From: Aspidapion aeneum
Lineage: Eukaryota; Arthropoda; Insecta; Coleoptera; Brentidae
Length of the DNA: 64,000 nt
Direction: 5' to 3'
Assembly: GCA_963576565.1 (NCBI GenBank)
Contig: OY755046.1
Location: forward strand, 67,919,719 to 67,983,718
A program made the translations under genes and the position numbers. This document shows, piece by piece, positions 1-12,600 of the stretch (the first letter of the stretch is position 1; each line of letters starts with the position of its first letter). A model generated the notes under the pieces. The model worked only from the letters and a program-made list of their open reading frames with translations. It made no database searches and was not told where the DNA came from.

Positions 1-354
1 ACAGCAGTTCCACAGTTTCACTCGCGGTGCCGCGGACTTTCTTGTGGATGGAATTTTGGTTTTAATTTTAAAACACATGTGACTTCTTTCAGTGTCTTTT
101 CGGAAGTGGTTCTTCATTCCCCTGTCAAATACAGGGGGGCGCTTCAAACTCCTAGCGTGAAAATGATCAGGTTCAAAAGAAAATAACTTTCAACAAAGTG
201 AAAAATTATCACCTGATCGGAATTTTCCCAAACAAGGAGCTTCTTTTTTTAAAGGTTAAAGGCCCAAAAATATCAAAACAAAATTTAAGGTTAGGTTTTC
301 CCAAAAATTCAAATAAAAACAAAAACAAAACTAACTGGCAGCATTAAATAGTTA
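1..354. other. intergenic, nothing recognised
   Basis: No open frame of note and no repeat with visible ends. A poly-A-rich stretch lies near 240-330. Confidence 0.5.
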
Positions 355-790
355 GGATTCGATGATTTTGCGTCTCTTCTTCGTTGAGTAAGGCGCGTTT
401 ATTTTTTAGTTTCGACAAAATTACAAAAATATGATTCACTTAAATTGCTTTCATATCTTTTATTTTTTGATATTTTTGTTTCGACATTTTCAAGGTGCGG
501 CTTTTTTGTAATTCGGTATTTTTACGGTTCGATTAATCTGCGATTTGATGATTTTAAGTTTCGATGCTTTTACGTTTCGACGTTTTTACGAATCGACGAA
601 ATTATGTTTCATCTAAATTATTTTCGTCAATTTTACGTGTCAACAAATTTACGTTTCGTTTAAATTATTATTATCGTCTATTCTATTTCCAATTCTATTA
701 TTTTCGACCAAATTACGGATCAATTTTTTTTCGACATTTCGATATGGCACCGAAAAGTACTACGAATTATAAGTACGACTCTAAAATTTG
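355..790 (+). repeat. degenerate short tandem array (TTTACGTTTCGACGA-like)
   Basis: About 20 diverged copies of a motif close to TTTACGTTTCGACGA occur at irregular spacing near 18-22 bp. The short open frames across it (445-663, 564-806) are repetitive, F/Y/R-rich and lack any domain, so they are by-products of the repeat. Confidence 0.5.
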
Positions 791-891
791 TTCAAAAAGT
801 TTTTAAAGCCCTGTATAAGAAATTACACAAAGTTTAGGAATTTTTAAAGGTTTGTTAAAGATTAGGCGTTATCACGATCATTACTAAAAAA

Positions 892-1667
892 AATACTCTG
901 CCAATATATGGGCCCCTAAGCTCACACTAGGTACTACAGTTATAATGTACCTGTGAGCAAATATAACTAAAAACTAAAATATAGGGTATTCAACTCCAGA
1001 CTAAATTACCTCTCGTTTGATACCACACAAGCCATGTTTTGACTTAAACTCAAATTTTTGAAACTTCCCCCCCTTAAAAAAAACAAAAATTAAAATGTAT
1101 TTTCTTCAACTCCAGACTTGATTTTGATTTTCTTCAACTCCAGACTCAATTACCTTTCGTTTGATATCACACATGCCATATTTTCATGTAAACTCTAATT
1201 TTTGAAATCTACCCCCACCCTTTTTTTAACTAAAATTTATTTTGTTTAACTCCACACTCAATTACCTTTCGTTTAATATCACACACGCCATATTTTCACA
1301 TAAACTCTAATTTTTGAAATCTACCCCCACCCTTTTACTTGGCTTGTGTTCGGTGGATTTTGTTCATTTTTAAATGGGACCATCTCGACCCAAGACCCAG
1401 GCTAGGTACCAAATTTCATTGAAATCGGGCAAGCGGTTTTTGAGTTATGCGCGTTGGTCGTTACAGACAGACATACAGACAGACAGACAGACAGACAGAC
1501 ATACAGACAGACAGACAGACAGACAGACACCACAACAAAAAAGTTTCAAAATCATCTGAAACGCAAAGATATATAAAAAATTTTGAAATCGGAGCAACTT
1601 TTTTTTTCTCGAAAAAATTAGGATCACCATAGCTCACACTACTATAGTATAGTATATGTGTGAGCTA
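892..1667 (+). mobile_element. non-autonomous Helitron-like (mini-me/HINE-type) element with internal CAGA microsatellite, copy 1
   Basis: Begins AATACTCTGCCAATATATGG, followed by a hairpin with arms GCTCACAC/GTGTGAGC. It ends with a second hairpin with the same arms (about 1631-1667). A CAGA/CATA tetranucleotide tract fills about 1464-1528. A second full copy lies at 19101-19847 and a 5' fragment at 25770-25959. Paired end hairpins and an internal GTCY-type microsatellite resemble dipteran mini-me/DINE/Helentron elements; the class assignment is inference. Confidence 0.55.
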
Positions 1668-2157
1668 ATAGTATCTATTATTATTATTATTATTGTTAGT
1701 TTAGGCAATAGAGAAAATTAGGCATTAATTGCTTCAATAAATTACAAAATTCTTTTTCAATTGTAAACGAGTAGAGCTAGGTAAGTACAACCATTTAACA
1801 TTTACTTAGTAACATAATTATATTTTATCTATTTAATCTGTATGTGTAGTAAACAGTTAGCAAATTTTTATTTATCCGGCATTTTATACAGGGATAAAAT
1901 CATCACTTTATTTGAAAAATCGGTTTAAATAGTGACATTTTAGGGATAATAAGTATAAATCGGGATAAGAGCTGACCAATCAGAAATAGAAACTAAAAAA
2001 AATTAAGGCAAAAAACTTAATTAAAAAAAAAACTCAAAGAAAAATACTTCGAGAAATTGTATATAAACCTCGTAATAAAAGTCTCTTTTTATCTTTTGAA
2101 AAATTGTATAAACTGTTTGCCTCAGGAGAAAAAGTGCCACTTTTACCCTATGGTAGG
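1668..2157. other. intergenic, nothing recognised
   Basis: AT-rich sequence with a short TTA microsatellite near 1676-1694. No gene or bounded repeat was seen. Confidence 0.4.
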
Positions 2158-3819
2158 TATACTCTTTGCAATAAGGCTAGTCCTTTTGTTTAAGCACCCC
2201 GTAATTCTGGTAACAAAACGCACGTGTATTCTTAATTCAGTTTTAAACTAAGGTAACTGATAATGGACGCTGCAAAACTAATTATCAGTTACCTTAAGGT
2301 TAATATAATCGGTCACCACCCTTTAGAATAAGGGTGATGGATCGGTGTTTAAACTGTCAATTGTTTTGAAATTTCTGACTTTGAAACATTATCGCTTATT
2401 TTATATTTAAATTCTGATTCTGATTTGGAATAGTTTTTTGAGAAAAGTTTCTGTCCCAAAATGATTTTATGTAGTGAAATATTTATTATATATAACAATT
2501 GGGGTGCCCTGCCGCCAAAGTTTCTACATTGGAAGATTTTCAGTGCGACTGACCATGGAACTACAAACCATGAACAAACGATAAATTAGTGATTATTTAA
2601 TTTTTTCAAAAATGTTATTTTCTACAATGTATTTTGAGTTGGATTTGAGCTAAGCTTTGCAATTTGTTTTGGTAAAAATTATTATTTAAAAATAGGATTA
2701 GGCCCTGTTTATATTATATTTTTTGTAAATTGAAGTTTTTAAATTACCTAAGCAAAATGACTTAATAAAAGTTAAATTAATATTATTTGTAGTTTCCACA
2801 AATAAACTTTAGCTCGACTCATATTGATGTAGTACATACTCATTTCTTTGTTACAAGAAGTATATAAGCATTAATATTTTTTGAAATTAAAACAGTATTA
2901 TATTATACTTTTTAATAAAAAAGTTGTTCATATGAAAATCTCACATTTTTTATGGTGGACACATAGATCTTTTAAAAAATATAAAGTTCCTAACTGATTT
3001 AACCGCAGAGGCTTTGGGAATTTCAACAAAAACAGTATTGAGACAGACTCTTTGTAAGTGAATTAAAAAATATATTTTAGACACAATATTTAAACTAGAA
3101 ATAGCTATATTGAGGGTATTACTAATTACTAAGTTGAAAGATGAAAATTATTATACTAAGCTTTATTTGTATGGTTTTGTAAACTTATTTTCTTAAAATA
3201 AAATAAAACCAATCGAAAAACTAAAAATCTAACTAAAAAACTAACTAAGCAAAAATAATTTATTCTCATCGTCCAAAAAACCCCATCTTGTGAACTGCCA
3301 TCTTCAGTTATGACGAGAGGAACGACACCAATTTAGCTCATTTTTTCTCAGTCTTCTTGTTTTATAAATCTTTTTTAACAGTAGTTTTACAAGCTTTTTG
3401 AATTAGTTTTTTAAAAGCGTTGTTTTAAAGGGCATCAAAAAGTCTTCATACTTTTTGTCATTACTGTGTTTCTTGAAATTCTGCTCTGTAGTTATCACGG
3501 ATGGGACTGAAGATCGAAAAAAGCGTGGAATTTTCGAATGAACAGTTTATCTTTGTCGCCAATTTTCTTGACTATTTTTCTGAGAATATGTGAATACTTC
3601 TAAATATCTACTTTACAAAATATTTTGACTACTTGACAAAAATTTTTTGTTTTGAAAGTTTACTTTCATTGTCAATTTAAGCTTTGATAGACAGACAGGC
3701 TTGCAACTGCCAACTGCAATCTGGGGCCAACAATGATTTTCGAAGCTATTTTCTGTCTTCTTTATAGCAGAAAAATAAAAAAGGATAGCAAAGGGACTTG
3801 GGGTATTGCAAGGACTATA
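2158..3819 (+). mobile_element. 1.66 kb terminal-inverted-repeat element, copy A
   Basis: The whole block is repeated in reverse orientation at 10859-12568. Ends are imperfect inverted repeats of about 30 bp: TATACTCTTTGCAATA on the left and TATAGTCCTTGCAATA on the complement of the right end. An internal hairpin built on GGTAACTGATAATGG / TTATCAGTTACC lies near 2251-2295. There is no substantial open frame, so it is non-autonomous. Superfamily not assigned. Confidence 0.65.
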
Positions 3820-3934
3820 TATATATTGTTAGAGCAAAACACCCTTTTTGATAAACCAATTTGAAAAAAAAGCTATACTATGAAATATTATATACACTGT
3901 GTTTCACGAACATCAAAACAGAGGCCTTTTTGGG

Positions 3935-4310
3935 TATTTAGAATGCGAAGTTGGGGAAACGCTCGGACACGTCGATTTTGTATGCGAGGGGGACACATCT
4001 TTAAATAATGGAATGATAAAATAAAAATTAAATCCGAAAAATATAAAATTTTAAATAAATTTTTATTTTATCCGTCCATGTTAAATTTGAAAGTTTGAAG
4101 GCAATTATCTCAAAAACTAAGGTTGTAAGGACATTCAAAAGGCCTTCAAAACAAAGTATCACTAGACCCATTTTCCCTATTCAAAATATAGGGGTAAAGT
4201 ATACCCTTCGAGGGAGGTACGTGCTACAAAAATTTCAAGATAGTTAAATAGTGTCCCCCTCGCAAACAAAATCGACGTGTCCGAGCGTTTCTCCAAATTC
4301 ACCCAATAGA
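3935..4310. mobile_element. foldback repeat with about 65 bp arms
   Basis: The left arm (about 3940-4005) and right arm (about 4245-4310) are near-perfect reverse complements, both containing AAACGCTCGGACACGTCGAT and GAGGGGGACAC. The loop is about 240 bp. The short open frames on both strands at 4244-4439 partly fall on the right arm and are not genes. Confidence 0.6.
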
Positions 4311-4664
4311 AAGAGAAAAGAAACACCCATAAGAAGAAATAGTTTAAACAGAAAACAAAAAAGTTTGTTTTTTCTAAAGTTTATTAAACTTATAATTAGT
4401 TCAATGAACTCAAAGTTGTATTTAAATGCATACACATAACGTTTTTCAAAATCCGTAAAAAAATTAAATTATGCACAGTCATAATCAAAGGTTAATGTTA
4501 TTCTTTCGCCAGTTTACAAATAGATAGTTATGTTTTTGAAAAAAGTGTACCAAGTAAGTGATAAAAAAAGTGCTACTATAGAATAGATATAAGTATAGGG
4601 ATTTTTTTTGAGATAACGCCGAAAATGTATTTTGACCTTTAGGGAATTGGGATCTTTAAGCAAA
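4311..4664. other. intergenic, nothing recognised
   Basis: AT-rich; no gene or bounded repeat seen. Confidence 0.4.
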
Positions 4665-5015
4665 AAAGCATATTATTTCCAAATAGTACGTATTATTGTA
4701 ATACCTACGGTACCTTACGATGCAGAATGCAAACATATTTGAAAAAGCAATATCAATGGGTATAAGTCTATCCTTTTTGCGGTCCTTAAGATAAAATGTC
4801 CTGATTCGTTATACTTTTACGCATGAATATTATTTTATTCTTGTATTCGTTACGTCAAATCATCGGCGTACAGTTGACAAAAACTCTATCAATGTAATTT
4901 TGGTATCTGTGCAGTTTTCGTAACTTTATTTCTGAATGTTTGCATCAAACCCCAACCATTGTGTAAATAGGTAACAGGGAGTATTGGAATATTACGTATA
5001 TGATCCTAGCAATAT
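4665..5015 (+). mobile_element. about 350 bp MITE, copy 1
   Basis: Inverted copy at about 55400-55720. Ends are imperfect inverted repeats around TACGTATTATTGTAATACC (left) and the complement of GGAATATTACGTA (right). Non-coding. Confidence 0.55.
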
Positions 5016-5423
5016 CGTCGTGATGTCTGTCTTTGTGTGTGTGTGTTTATATTATTTCTGTCCGTATTTTTATAAAATTTTTAGGTAAAATAGTGCTCGA
5101 CACACACTCTAACGAGCTGATTTGATTTTCGTCAAAATCGATTAATGCTAATGCCAGTTTTTTGACAATAATTTTTTTAAAATAAACGGAGCATCATATT
5201 AATATACGGTTTTAGGAATATAGTAGATTACATTTGGCTCAATATTTTCTGTTATAACTAAAAACTTCGTAAGAGCTTAAGTTCCTGAGATATTTACAAC
5301 AAACTGTTCTCAAGGCTGATATATCATGGCTTCACTTGAAGTGTGCTAATAGGCTAGCTAGGAAGGTATCAGGTCAGGTATTCCCGTAATGAAAAACGCA
5401 TAGAATTTTTAAGACGCTTACCG
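5016..5423. other. intergenic with a short TG microsatellite
   Basis: A GTGTGTGTGTG run lies near 5035-5047. Otherwise no recognisable feature. Confidence 0.4.
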
Positions 5424-7168
5424 TATATATATTTATCGGTTTCACAACGTTCTACGTCTTCCGATACCCAATCTCCACTCGTTTCTGTTTGCCCATAATT
5501 CATCATCTAGGCCTCTTATTCTTATTTCACTATCTATTCCTTCTCTCCAGCTTCTCCTCGGCCTTCCTCGTTTTCTTCGGCCAGTTGGTTTCCATTGTAA
5601 TATTTGTTTAGGTAGTCTTCCATCATCCATTCTTTGTACATGTCCGTACCACACCAGTTGTTTTGTTCTTATATCATCCACTAGAGTACGTTCACCCACT
5701 GCCATAATTTCTCTTATTCTTTGATTGGTAACTCTTTCTCTTTTTGATTTCCCTGCTGCTCTTCTCCAATAGTCCATCTCCGTAGCGGAAAGCATTTTTT
5801 CTGTTCTATCTTTGATTGGCCATACTTCTGAGCCGTATGTAATAATACTTTTTACAATGGTGTTATATATAAGCTTTTTGTTATGTTTTGATATACTTTG
5901 GTCCCAAATTGTTCCATTTAATAAAGTTATTGCTTTTCTTCCTTGTACGTTTCTATCTTATATAGCTTTGTCTAGTGTTCCGTCAGCTGTAATTTTTAGA
6001 CCCAAGTATTTATACTCATCACAGGACTGAATTCGCTGTCCCGTATTTAAGATTAGATCCTGTTTCGTTCCACCAATACACATATACTCTGTCTTATTGA
6101 TATTAACCTCTAGTCCCCACTTATTGTACTCTTCTATTAGTTTTCGTGTCATATATTCGAGGTCGTCATAATCCTGAGCCACCACTATCTGATCATCGGC
6201 AAAACATAAAGTATACAAGTTTCATCCAACGGAATTCCCATGTTTTGGCATTTTCTCTTCCAGACTTTAAGGACCTGTTCCAAATATATCTTGAAGAGCG
6301 TAGGCGAGATACAGCAATCTTGTTTAAGACCTTTATTTACTTGAAAGCCTTTGGTTAGTTTTGCTTTTATTTTAACTTTTGCCTTACTATTGCGGTATAA
6401 CTCTTTGATGGCCTTAATTAGTTGTACGCTTATGTTTGTCTTTTCCAACGCTTTCCAAAGTAGATTTAGTGGTATACTATCATATGCCTTCTGCAAATCT
6501 ACGTAAAGCAGATGGAGCTCTTGTCGGTATGCCATTTTCTTTTCAATAACTTGGGTTATACAAAAGAGATGATCTGAAGTCGATCTACCCGCCCTGAAAC
6601 CAGCTTGTTCTTCTGCCTCCATATCTTTATATTCGCTCTCCACTTTATTTCTTATTATTTTGCCATATATTCTGCTTAGCGTACTAGTTACAGATATACC
6701 TCTATAATTGTCACATATATCTTTCCTTCCTTTTTTGTGTATTGTGGATATATATGACGTTTTCCACTCAGTTGGTACTACAGCTCCATTTAAATATCTT
6801 TGGAAAAGATTCCGTAATCTCCAAAACAATTCTTCAGTGCCATATTTAATAAGTTCAGCTGGGATATTTCCGGGTCCGGCAGATTTACCGCTTTTTAAGG
6901 TTTTGCACACGTTTTTGACCTCAGATATTGTGAGGGGTACTGTAGATCCCATCGTTCTAATGATATTGTCTCTTTCGTCTTCCTTGAATTCTGCTCTATC
7001 TTCAGTGAAAAGTTTTTTAAAATGCTCATCCCATTCTTTGTCTGGTATTGGTGAAATAATATCTCTGCATGTTTCTTTTTTGATCGATCTTATAGTTTTC
7101 CAGCTTTCGGTACTTCTCCTACCTCCTAAGTAAGAATCTATTTTCTGGCACTTTTGCATCCATGATTG
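5424..7168 (-). mobile_element. RTE-type non-LTR retrotransposon, reverse transcriptase remnant (family A)
   Basis: A 5'-truncated, broken reverse transcriptase. In order on the minus strand: KSGKSAGPGNIPAELIKYG, the finger motif FRAGRSTSDHLF, DLQKAYDSIPLNLLWKAL, and the catalytic motif FADDQ. The C-terminal region has VWYGHVQRMDD and GRRKRGRPRRSW. There is a frameshift near 6200 and a stop near 5958. The 3' end matches the family A copy at 52790-54459. No endonuclease domain remains. Confidence 0.85.
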
Positions 7169-7984
7169 ATTTTTCTTATCACTGATCGCTTACCGTTTTA
7201 TGACGTCAAATTCGCTAAGCACCTGACCACAAGCGCAAAAATGGTATTCACGTCCGATTGCGCTAAGCATCTTTTTAAAACGGTTCATTGTTTAAAAACA
7301 CCTACCGATTGGCATCTGTTTTTGGAAATCGCTTGGAGTTTTTAAGAAATTCAAACCTATTAAAAAGTATTATGCACACAGTTATTAATTTTTTTGGCCA
7401 ATTTTGTATTTATAGTGGTTAAAAGAGGCCTTCAGCTTATACTTTAAGTACAATAAGGTCAAAATAGCTACCTTTCTTATTCTTCAAGAAAGAAATGAAG
7501 GATTTTAAGGAGTTTGCGAATAAAGATTTACTGTATTTCTCTCCCTTCTGGAATCTATTTAAGTGGTACAGATAAATGAATATTTAAAAATTGTTTATGG
7601 GCAAGTTTTCTACACTTCTATTTGTAAAGGTACCCTGTAGAGTAGGTAACCGAGCATTTGATCCTTATTGGAAACACCCTAGTATAAGCGAGTGTATTCA
7701 GTTGGAACAATGAAATGGTGGTGGTCGTGCCAAAACTTTAAAAAATTAAAATTTTAAAAATTATTGAAGATTTTTAACTAAATCTTTTTTTAAAACTTTA
7801 ATTTATTTGTTAAAATAATATGATGAAAATTTATGGTTCACGTCTATATAATAACCTTTACTATTATACCATAGGAGTTTAGGGGTCATTACAATCATGT
7901 TAAGACACCGCTAGCCCAACATTTCTCATTAAAACCATTTCTAACCATCACCTTCTCTAGATTTTTGATGTTGTTATCAATAAA
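7169..7984. other. intergenic, repeated CGCTAAGCA motifs
   Basis: CGCTAAGCA occurs twice here (about 7218 and 7261) and reappears, once inverted, beyond the neighbouring RTE fragment (about 9264 and 9343). This suggests that an older repeat was split by that insertion. No gene seen. Confidence 0.4.
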
Positions 7985-9170
7985 TAGGCAGATCTTGTAA
8001 TGATAATGTGTTTTGTCTTAAACAAGTAATTGAGAAAAGGAGCGCCAGAAATATAGAGACTCATGTTACCTTTGTGGACGTACAAAAAGCATATAATACC
8101 GTTCCAGTAGAAAAACTATGGACAGTGCTAGAGCAGACTAATATCAATCATACATACATAAAAGCGATAAAAGAACTATACAAAGGGTCAAAATCTAAAA
8201 TTAAAATTGGAAATCGACTTTCAGAAGAATTCCTGGTAACAAAAGGCTTAAGACAGGGATGTTGTATTTCTCCAACACTTTTTAAAATATATATCGCAGT
8301 AGCTCTAAAAAACTGGAAACGGAAAGTGCACGGCATGGGAATAAAACTTAACGACCGATTTACCATATACACACTACAGTTTGCTGACGACCAAGTAATT
8401 GTAGCTAATGATAAAGAGGATATAGAGTATATGATGAGAAAGTTAATTGAAGAATACCAAAAGTGGGGATTAACAGTGAACGTGGACAAGACACAGTACT
8501 TATGTATTGGAAACGAATCCAGTGAGTTAGAACTAGACAATGGACAAGTAATATCTCCATGCAATGAGTATGTAGACTTGGGTGTCACATTTGATAAGAC
8601 AGGAACAGACTGTAAAGAACTGGAAAAAAGAATAGTAAAAGCAAAAAAGGTTATTGGATGTCTTAACAGTATTTTATGGAGCAGAGAGATAAAAAAGAAT
8701 GTAAAATTTAACATACATGAAACAATGGTGAAAAGCACGCTGTTGTATGGAATAGAGACTTGTCGCGTAACAGAAAAATACAAAACAAAAATGGAAAGTG
8801 TCGAAATGGATGCAATAAGAAGATCAATGAGAATATCTAGAAAAGATCACATAAGAAATGAGATCATAAAAGAAAGAATGGGAATCGAAGGGAGCATAAC
8901 GGATGACATCACTAAAAGACAACTGATATGGTACGGCCATGTACAACGGATGAACGACGAAAGATTACCAAAGCAGGTCCTAGAATGGCAACCAATAGGG
9001 CGCAGAAAAAGAGGGCGTCCTAAACTAGAATGGCAACAGTCAATCCAAAGATCAATGAATCAAAAAAATCTGACAGAAGATGATTGTCAGGATCGAAGGA
9101 GGTGGAGAATAGGCGTCGGACAACGTAGGAAAACGTTCTAAACCGACTAAATAAATAAAAAATCAATAAA
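7985..9170 (+). mobile_element. RTE-type non-LTR retrotransposon, C-terminal reverse transcriptase (family B)
   Basis: An open frame of 377 codons from 8008 to 9141, extending slightly upstream (GRSCNDNVFCLKQVIEK). Contains DVQKAYNTVPVEKLW, GLRQGCCISPTLFKIY, the catalytic FADDQ, and a C-terminal LIWYGHVQRMNDERLPKQV. The endonuclease and the first fingers are missing (5' truncation). The frame is intact, so this copy is fairly young. The near-identical copy at 62131-63377 lies in the opposite orientation. Confidence 0.87.
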
Positions 9171-9699
9171 TAACAAAAATAACTAATTGGGGTAAAAAAA
9201 ATCTCTAATGTATACCAAAAATGTCAAAAAACATGAACAAAAAGCGAGAATTTGAAGGATGCTTAGCGAGTTCCATCCCAAGGGCGCGAATACCAAATTA
9301 GATCGGTCATCGCAAATGCCATGCGAGAAGGGTGCTGTGCTTTTCGCTAAGCATTTTCAAAACGTAACGTTTTTAAGCCAATTTATGAGAATACCAGTCC
9401 AGATCCATTTATTTTAGTCTGAAATGTATGTATATTAAAATATTCATGCAAAAAAATGATAAGCTGACGCACGTGTAAATTTTTGTCTCACTTTATATGC
9501 AAAAAGTTCATTACATTGTGATTTTTGCAAGTTGGCGTAATTATGCATATTGTCTAATACAAACTTTTTATCATACCTAGTTTCTAAAAATTAAAAAGTA
9601 AAAGTACTGTTATACGTCTTTTATTGCAGGTGGTTTATGTAGTGTGCTGTAACCTAAAAAAGTTAAAAGATTTCCAAAATTTTTCGTCAATTTTTTAAG
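9171..9699 (+). promoter_or_regulatory. 5' flank of the FAR gene with a possible 5' UTR exon
   Basis: A polypyrimidine-AG (TTTTATTGCAG) ends at 9629, 70 bp upstream of the start codon. The 9630-9699 stretch may therefore be the tail of a 5' UTR exon spliced to an unseen upstream exon. No reliable TATA box or initiator could be chosen; RNA data would be needed. Confidence 0.3.
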
Positions 9700-12600
9700 A
9701 TGACGAAGAACGAAGATGAAGATACTATTCCGCAATATTTTGCTGGGAAGAAAATTTTAATTACAGGTAAGTTTTTTATTCATTTGGTTAATCAAGTAAA
9801 CTAATAAGTAATAATAGTGCAGGCGCTGTAGGTAGTTGAGTATGCTAAATATGAGGACCGCAGTTTGACAATGGATTCTAGCTGACAAAAGGTCTGGATG
9901 TTGCCAAGCCAGGTTTTGGTCCAATTCTTTTATCCCACCTTCTCTTATAGCCACAATGACACAGAAACTAATCCAAAATGTGTAAAGTATAACCTTAATA
10001 TAAAATTTTATTAGTTTGATAAATGTTAGCTGCAAAAACCCCTAGACCCCCCAAAACTTGAGACTTTGAGGTTTTCTTAAAATTTTCTCAAGAACTAAGC
10101 TTCTGGGGGAAAAATATGTAATTACTTTTATTGTAGAAAATAACATTTGCTTTTTAACGGTGTATTAGCCAGTGAGGTGCAACCAATGACAAACTCTCCC
10201 AGCGGCGTCCGTTTATTGAGGCGATGTAAAAAAATGAAAAAATGAAACATGTTTATTACATCATTTACCCGATTTTCTTAAATACTAAGTTCTTTATCAA
10301 AAATAGTCAGACAATGGTAGACAATGAAATTTCCTTCAAAGTGATGTGTAATAAGGCAAGATTACTTTTATTTATAACAATTTAGGGTCGTCCGTAAATT
10401 ACATCAATTTTGAAAAATTGAAAAATCACTAGCTTATACATTATTAAAAATATAATTTTATTTTCTATAGTAAAGGGTGTAATAATCTTTTTAATAAAAA
10501 GCTTAGTTTCTGAGAAAATTAGATAAAATTTGTAAAAAAATTGGTAAGTTTAGTGATTTTTTAAAATTGATGTAATTTACGGAGGTCCCTAAATTGTTAT
10601 AAATAAAACTAATCCTGCCCTACTATACATCGTTTTAAAGGAAATTTTGTCTACAATCGACTATAGGACAAAATTTTTGATAGAGAGCTTGGTTTTCAAG
10701 AAAATTGGGAAAAACCGGTAATAGGCATGTTTCTTTTTTTTTAATTTTTTTGCATTACCTCAATAAACGGACGCCGCTGCAGAGTTTGTCTTTGGTCGTA
10801 CCCCGCTGACATGTATGTCGTTGAAATGGAAATTTTATTGTCTACAATAAAGGCATATTATAGTCCTTGCAGTACCCCAAGTCCCTTTGCTACCCTTTTT
10901 TATTTTTCTGCTATAAAGAAGACAGAAAATAGCTTCGAAAATCATTGTTGGCCCCAGATTGCAGTTGGCAGTTGCAAGCCTGTCTGTCTATCAAAGCTTA
11001 AATTGACAATAAAAGTAAACTTTCAAAACAAAAATTTGTTGTCAAGTAGTCAAAATATTTTGTAAAGTAGATATTTAGAAGTATTCAGATATTCTCAGAA
11101 AAATAGTCAAGAAAATTGGCGACAAAGATAAACTGTTCATTCGAAAATTCCACGCTTTTTTCGATCTTCAGTCCCATCCGTGATAACTATAGAGCAGAAT
11201 TTAAAGAAACACAGTAATGACAAAAAGTATGAAGACTCTTTGATGCCCTTCAAAACAACGCATTTAAAAAACTAATTCAAAAAGTTTAATAAATCTTTTT
11301 TAACAGTAGTTTTACAAAACAAGAAAAGACTGAGACAATGAGCTAAATTGGTGTCGTTCCTCTCGTCATAACTGAAGATATGGCAGTTCACGAGATGGAG
11401 TTTTTTGGACGATGAGAATAAACTATTTTTGCGTAGTTAGTTTTTTAGTTAGATTTTAGATTTTTAGTTTTTCGATTGGTTTTATTTTATTTTAAGAAAA
11501 TAAGTTTACAAAACCATACAAATAAAGCTTAGTATAATAATTTTTATCTTTTGATTTGAACTTAATCCTATGAACAGTTCTACTGCAACATTTTAAACTT
11601 AGTAATTAGTAATACCCTCAATATAGCTATTTCTAGTTTAAAAAATTGTGTCTAAAATATATATTTTAATTCACTCACAAAGAGTCTGTCTTAATACTGT
11701 TTTTGTTGAAATTCCCAAAGCCTCTGCGGTTAAATCAGTTAGGAACTTCTTTATATTTTTTAAAAGATCTATGTGTCCACCATAAAAAATGTGAGATTTT
11801 CATATGAACAACTTTTTTATTAAAAAGTGTAATATAATACTGTTTTAATTTCAAAAATATTAATGCTTATATATTGTAGCAAAGAAATGAGTATGTACTA
11901 CATTAATATGAGTCGAGCTAAAGTTCATTTGTGGAAACTACTAATAATATTAATTTAACTTTTATTAAGTCATTTTGCTTAGGTAATTTAAAAACTTTAC
12001 AAAAATATAATATAAACAGGGCCAAAACTATTTTTAAATAATAATTTTTACCAAAACAAATTGCAAAGCTTAGCTCAAATCCAACTCAAAATATATTGTA
12101 AAAAATAACATTTTTGAAAAAATTAAATAATCAGTAATTTATCGTTTGTTCATGGTTTGTAGTTCTATGGTCAGTCGCACTGAAAATCTTCCAATGTAGA
12201 AACTTTGGCGGCAGGGCACCCCAATTGTTCATAAATTTTTCACTACATAAAATCATTTTGGGACAGAAACTTTTCTTAAAAAACTATTCCAAATCAGAAT
12301 CAGAATTGAAATATAAAATAAGCGATAATGTTTCAAAGTCAGAAATTTCAAAACAATTGACAGTTTAAACACCGATCCATCACCCTTATTATAAAGGGTG
12401 GTGACCGATTATGTTAACCTTAAGGTAACTGATAATTAGTTTTGCAGCGTCCATTATCAGTTACCTTAGGAACTATGGTTTAAAACTGAATTAAGAATAC
12501 ACGTGCGTTTTGTTACCAGAATTACGGGGTGATTAAACAAAAGGACTAGCCTTATTGCAAAGAGTATACGTATTTTTTGCTAAGAAGCTCAGTTTTTGAG

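Noticed and set aside
1445..1632. TDRQ/SVCL-rich open frames on both strands (also 19417-19811)
   Set aside because: Translations of a CAGA tetranucleotide tract in all frames.
8148..8783. Long minus-strand frame opposite the RTE reverse transcriptase
   Set aside because: Shadow of the sense reverse transcriptase frame; no domain.
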